Shown: one piece after another, positions 63,444 to 64,000 of the stretch
Position numbering within the stretch: the first letter of the stretch is position 1
Layout of the letters: each line of letters starts with the position of its first letter
Assembly: GCA_040768585.1 (NCBI GenBank)
Contig: JAXGMQ010000001.1
Span: 310,001-374,000 of the forward strand
Origin: JAXGMQ01 sp040768585
GTDB taxonomy: Bacteria > Caldisericota > Caldisericia > JAAYUI01
DNA length: 64,000 nt
Direction of reading: 5' to 3'
Position numbers and translations under genes: made by a program
The notes under the pieces: generated by a model
Database searches by the model: none
What the model was told of the DNA's origin: nothing
The model's input: the letters and a program-made list of their open reading frames with translations, nothing else

Positions 63444-64000
63444 TCATTCGATATACATATGCCCCCTAAACTCCTCCATCGATATTTTCCCATCCGTGAG
63501 TAAGTCCAGGTACCTATAATCGAACTTGACTAGAATTTCCTGGTTTTCTACTTTGGCTTCGATTGTGACTTTATCAAGATAGACGCCACTCTTTTCAGCA
63601 GCCACCTGGGTACATATCAGCATTTTAGCAACGATTGAGGAGACAGAGCCCGTCGATTCGATTTCAGAGGTCACTTTCAAGTTCTTTCCAGACGTCACAG
63701 TGAATCTCGTGTTTGTCTTCTCCCCAATAGATTTAGAGTTGAAAAGAGACTCTGCGTACTCGCAAAATGTGTCAACCCTCGCAGTTGTGTTTATCATCTC
63801 CCGTTTCGGGGTCTGATTCTTAACAGATTCAACCCAGAACTCTCTGAGGTCAATCCCACCGTCTTTGAGTTCTTTGGCAGCAGAGAGGCTGAAACTGAAC
63901 TCCGTTTGCCACATTCCGCTTTTCACCTGTATTCTGGCTGTCTCAAAGGAACTATTTTCGACATCAGCCCGGATTATTTTGCTCAGAACCTCGAAGGCTG
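63444..64000 (-). CDS. Unrecognised protein, 3' part (runs off window edge)
   Basis: About 185 codons are visible. The reading frame stays open to 64000 (FEVLSKIIRADVENSSFETARIQ lies before the internal GTG at 63926), so the gene is cut by the edge. The visible part is a soluble alpha/beta sequence with strands EVTSE-like and ILVKFDYRYLDLL; no signal or membrane segment is visible. It ends in FRGHMYIE. Function is unknown. Confidence 0.6.
   Translation of the reverse strand, partial: AFEVLSKIIRADVENSSFETARIQVKSGMWQTEFSFSLSAAKELKDGGIDLREFWVESVKNQTPKREMINTTARVDTFCEYAESLFNSKSIGEKTNTRFTVTSGKNLKVTSEIESTGSVSSIVAKMLICTQVAAEKSGVYLDKVTIEAKVENQEILVKFDYRYLDLLTDGKISMEEFRGHMYIE

Noticed and set aside
1..64000. 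CRISPR arrays and insertion sequences
   Set aside because: No regularly spaced short direct repeats with unique spacers and no transposase frame were found on reading both strands.

Overview
The window is ordinary bacterial chromosome from a deep-branching bacterium, read here as having a single-membrane-like envelope. It carries a CdaA-type c-di-AMP cyclase, an ECF-type vitamin transporter S component and many membrane-anchored or lipoprotein foldases. It also has surface proteins with paired copper-amine-oxidase-like 'stalk' domains, and no outer-membrane genes are visible. Base composition is moderate in the core genes and AT-richer around 28.5-32 kb. I cannot name the phylum; Caldisericota-, Armatimonadota-, Actinobacteriota- and Bacillota-like lineages all remain possible. 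No phage, IS element or CRISPR array was seen.

Layout. 1-8.6 kb (minus): four membrane-anchored parvulin-type prolyl isomerases, two small NTF2-like anchored proteins, one regulatory-domain exported protein and the 5' part of cdaA. 8.8-17.8 kb (plus): one exported protein of about 2,996 residues, built from an FN3-like domain, a stalk domain and about 35 tandem cysteine-rich beta-barrel-like repeats. 18.0-23.7 kb (plus): gap, pgk and a second large exported protein with thrombospondin-type calcium repeats and a stalk domain. 24.1-33.8 kb (minus): gatC-gatA and gatB are separated by five genes of an unrecognised membrane-protein family, and gatB is followed by an ECF sigma factor and a very large anti-sigma factor. 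33.9-38.4 kb (plus): der, gpsA, an HU gene, two proline tRNAs and an Orn/Lys/Arg decarboxylase. 38.7-43.1 kb (minus): ribosomal protein S1, three cyclophilins and a flavodoxin-ferredoxin. 43.3-45.6 kb (plus): DUF1998-type helicase. 45.6-50.9 kb (minus): DUF4388 protein, cysS, rlmB, a 2-hydroxyacid dehydrogenase, a GNAT-like protein and a zincin. 51.0-57.9 kb (plus): an exported protein, comB, a GlcD/GlcF-like oxidase pair, a lipoprotein and an aldehyde dehydrogenase. 58.4-61.1 kb (minus): a pantothenate transporter-like S component, coaX and dus. 61.3-64 kb: an AIM24-family protein, a toxin-antitoxin pair and two unrecognised genes.

How the parts fit. The dominant theme is export and folding of very large disulfide-rich surface proteins. 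Seven extracytoplasmic prolyl isomerases lie in the same window as two giant secreted proteins. The anti-sigma factor carries OB-like/DUF5666-like domains resembling the repeats of the giant protein, which suggests (inference only) an envelope-sensing circuit. A second theme is a possible sulfolactate or related 2-hydroxyacid route (comB plus a GlcD/GlcF-like pair). A third is transcript structure: several plus-strand operon heads have promoters whose predicted start lies at or within a few bases of the start codon (leaderless mRNAs), while downstream genes use clear Shine-Dalgarno sites.
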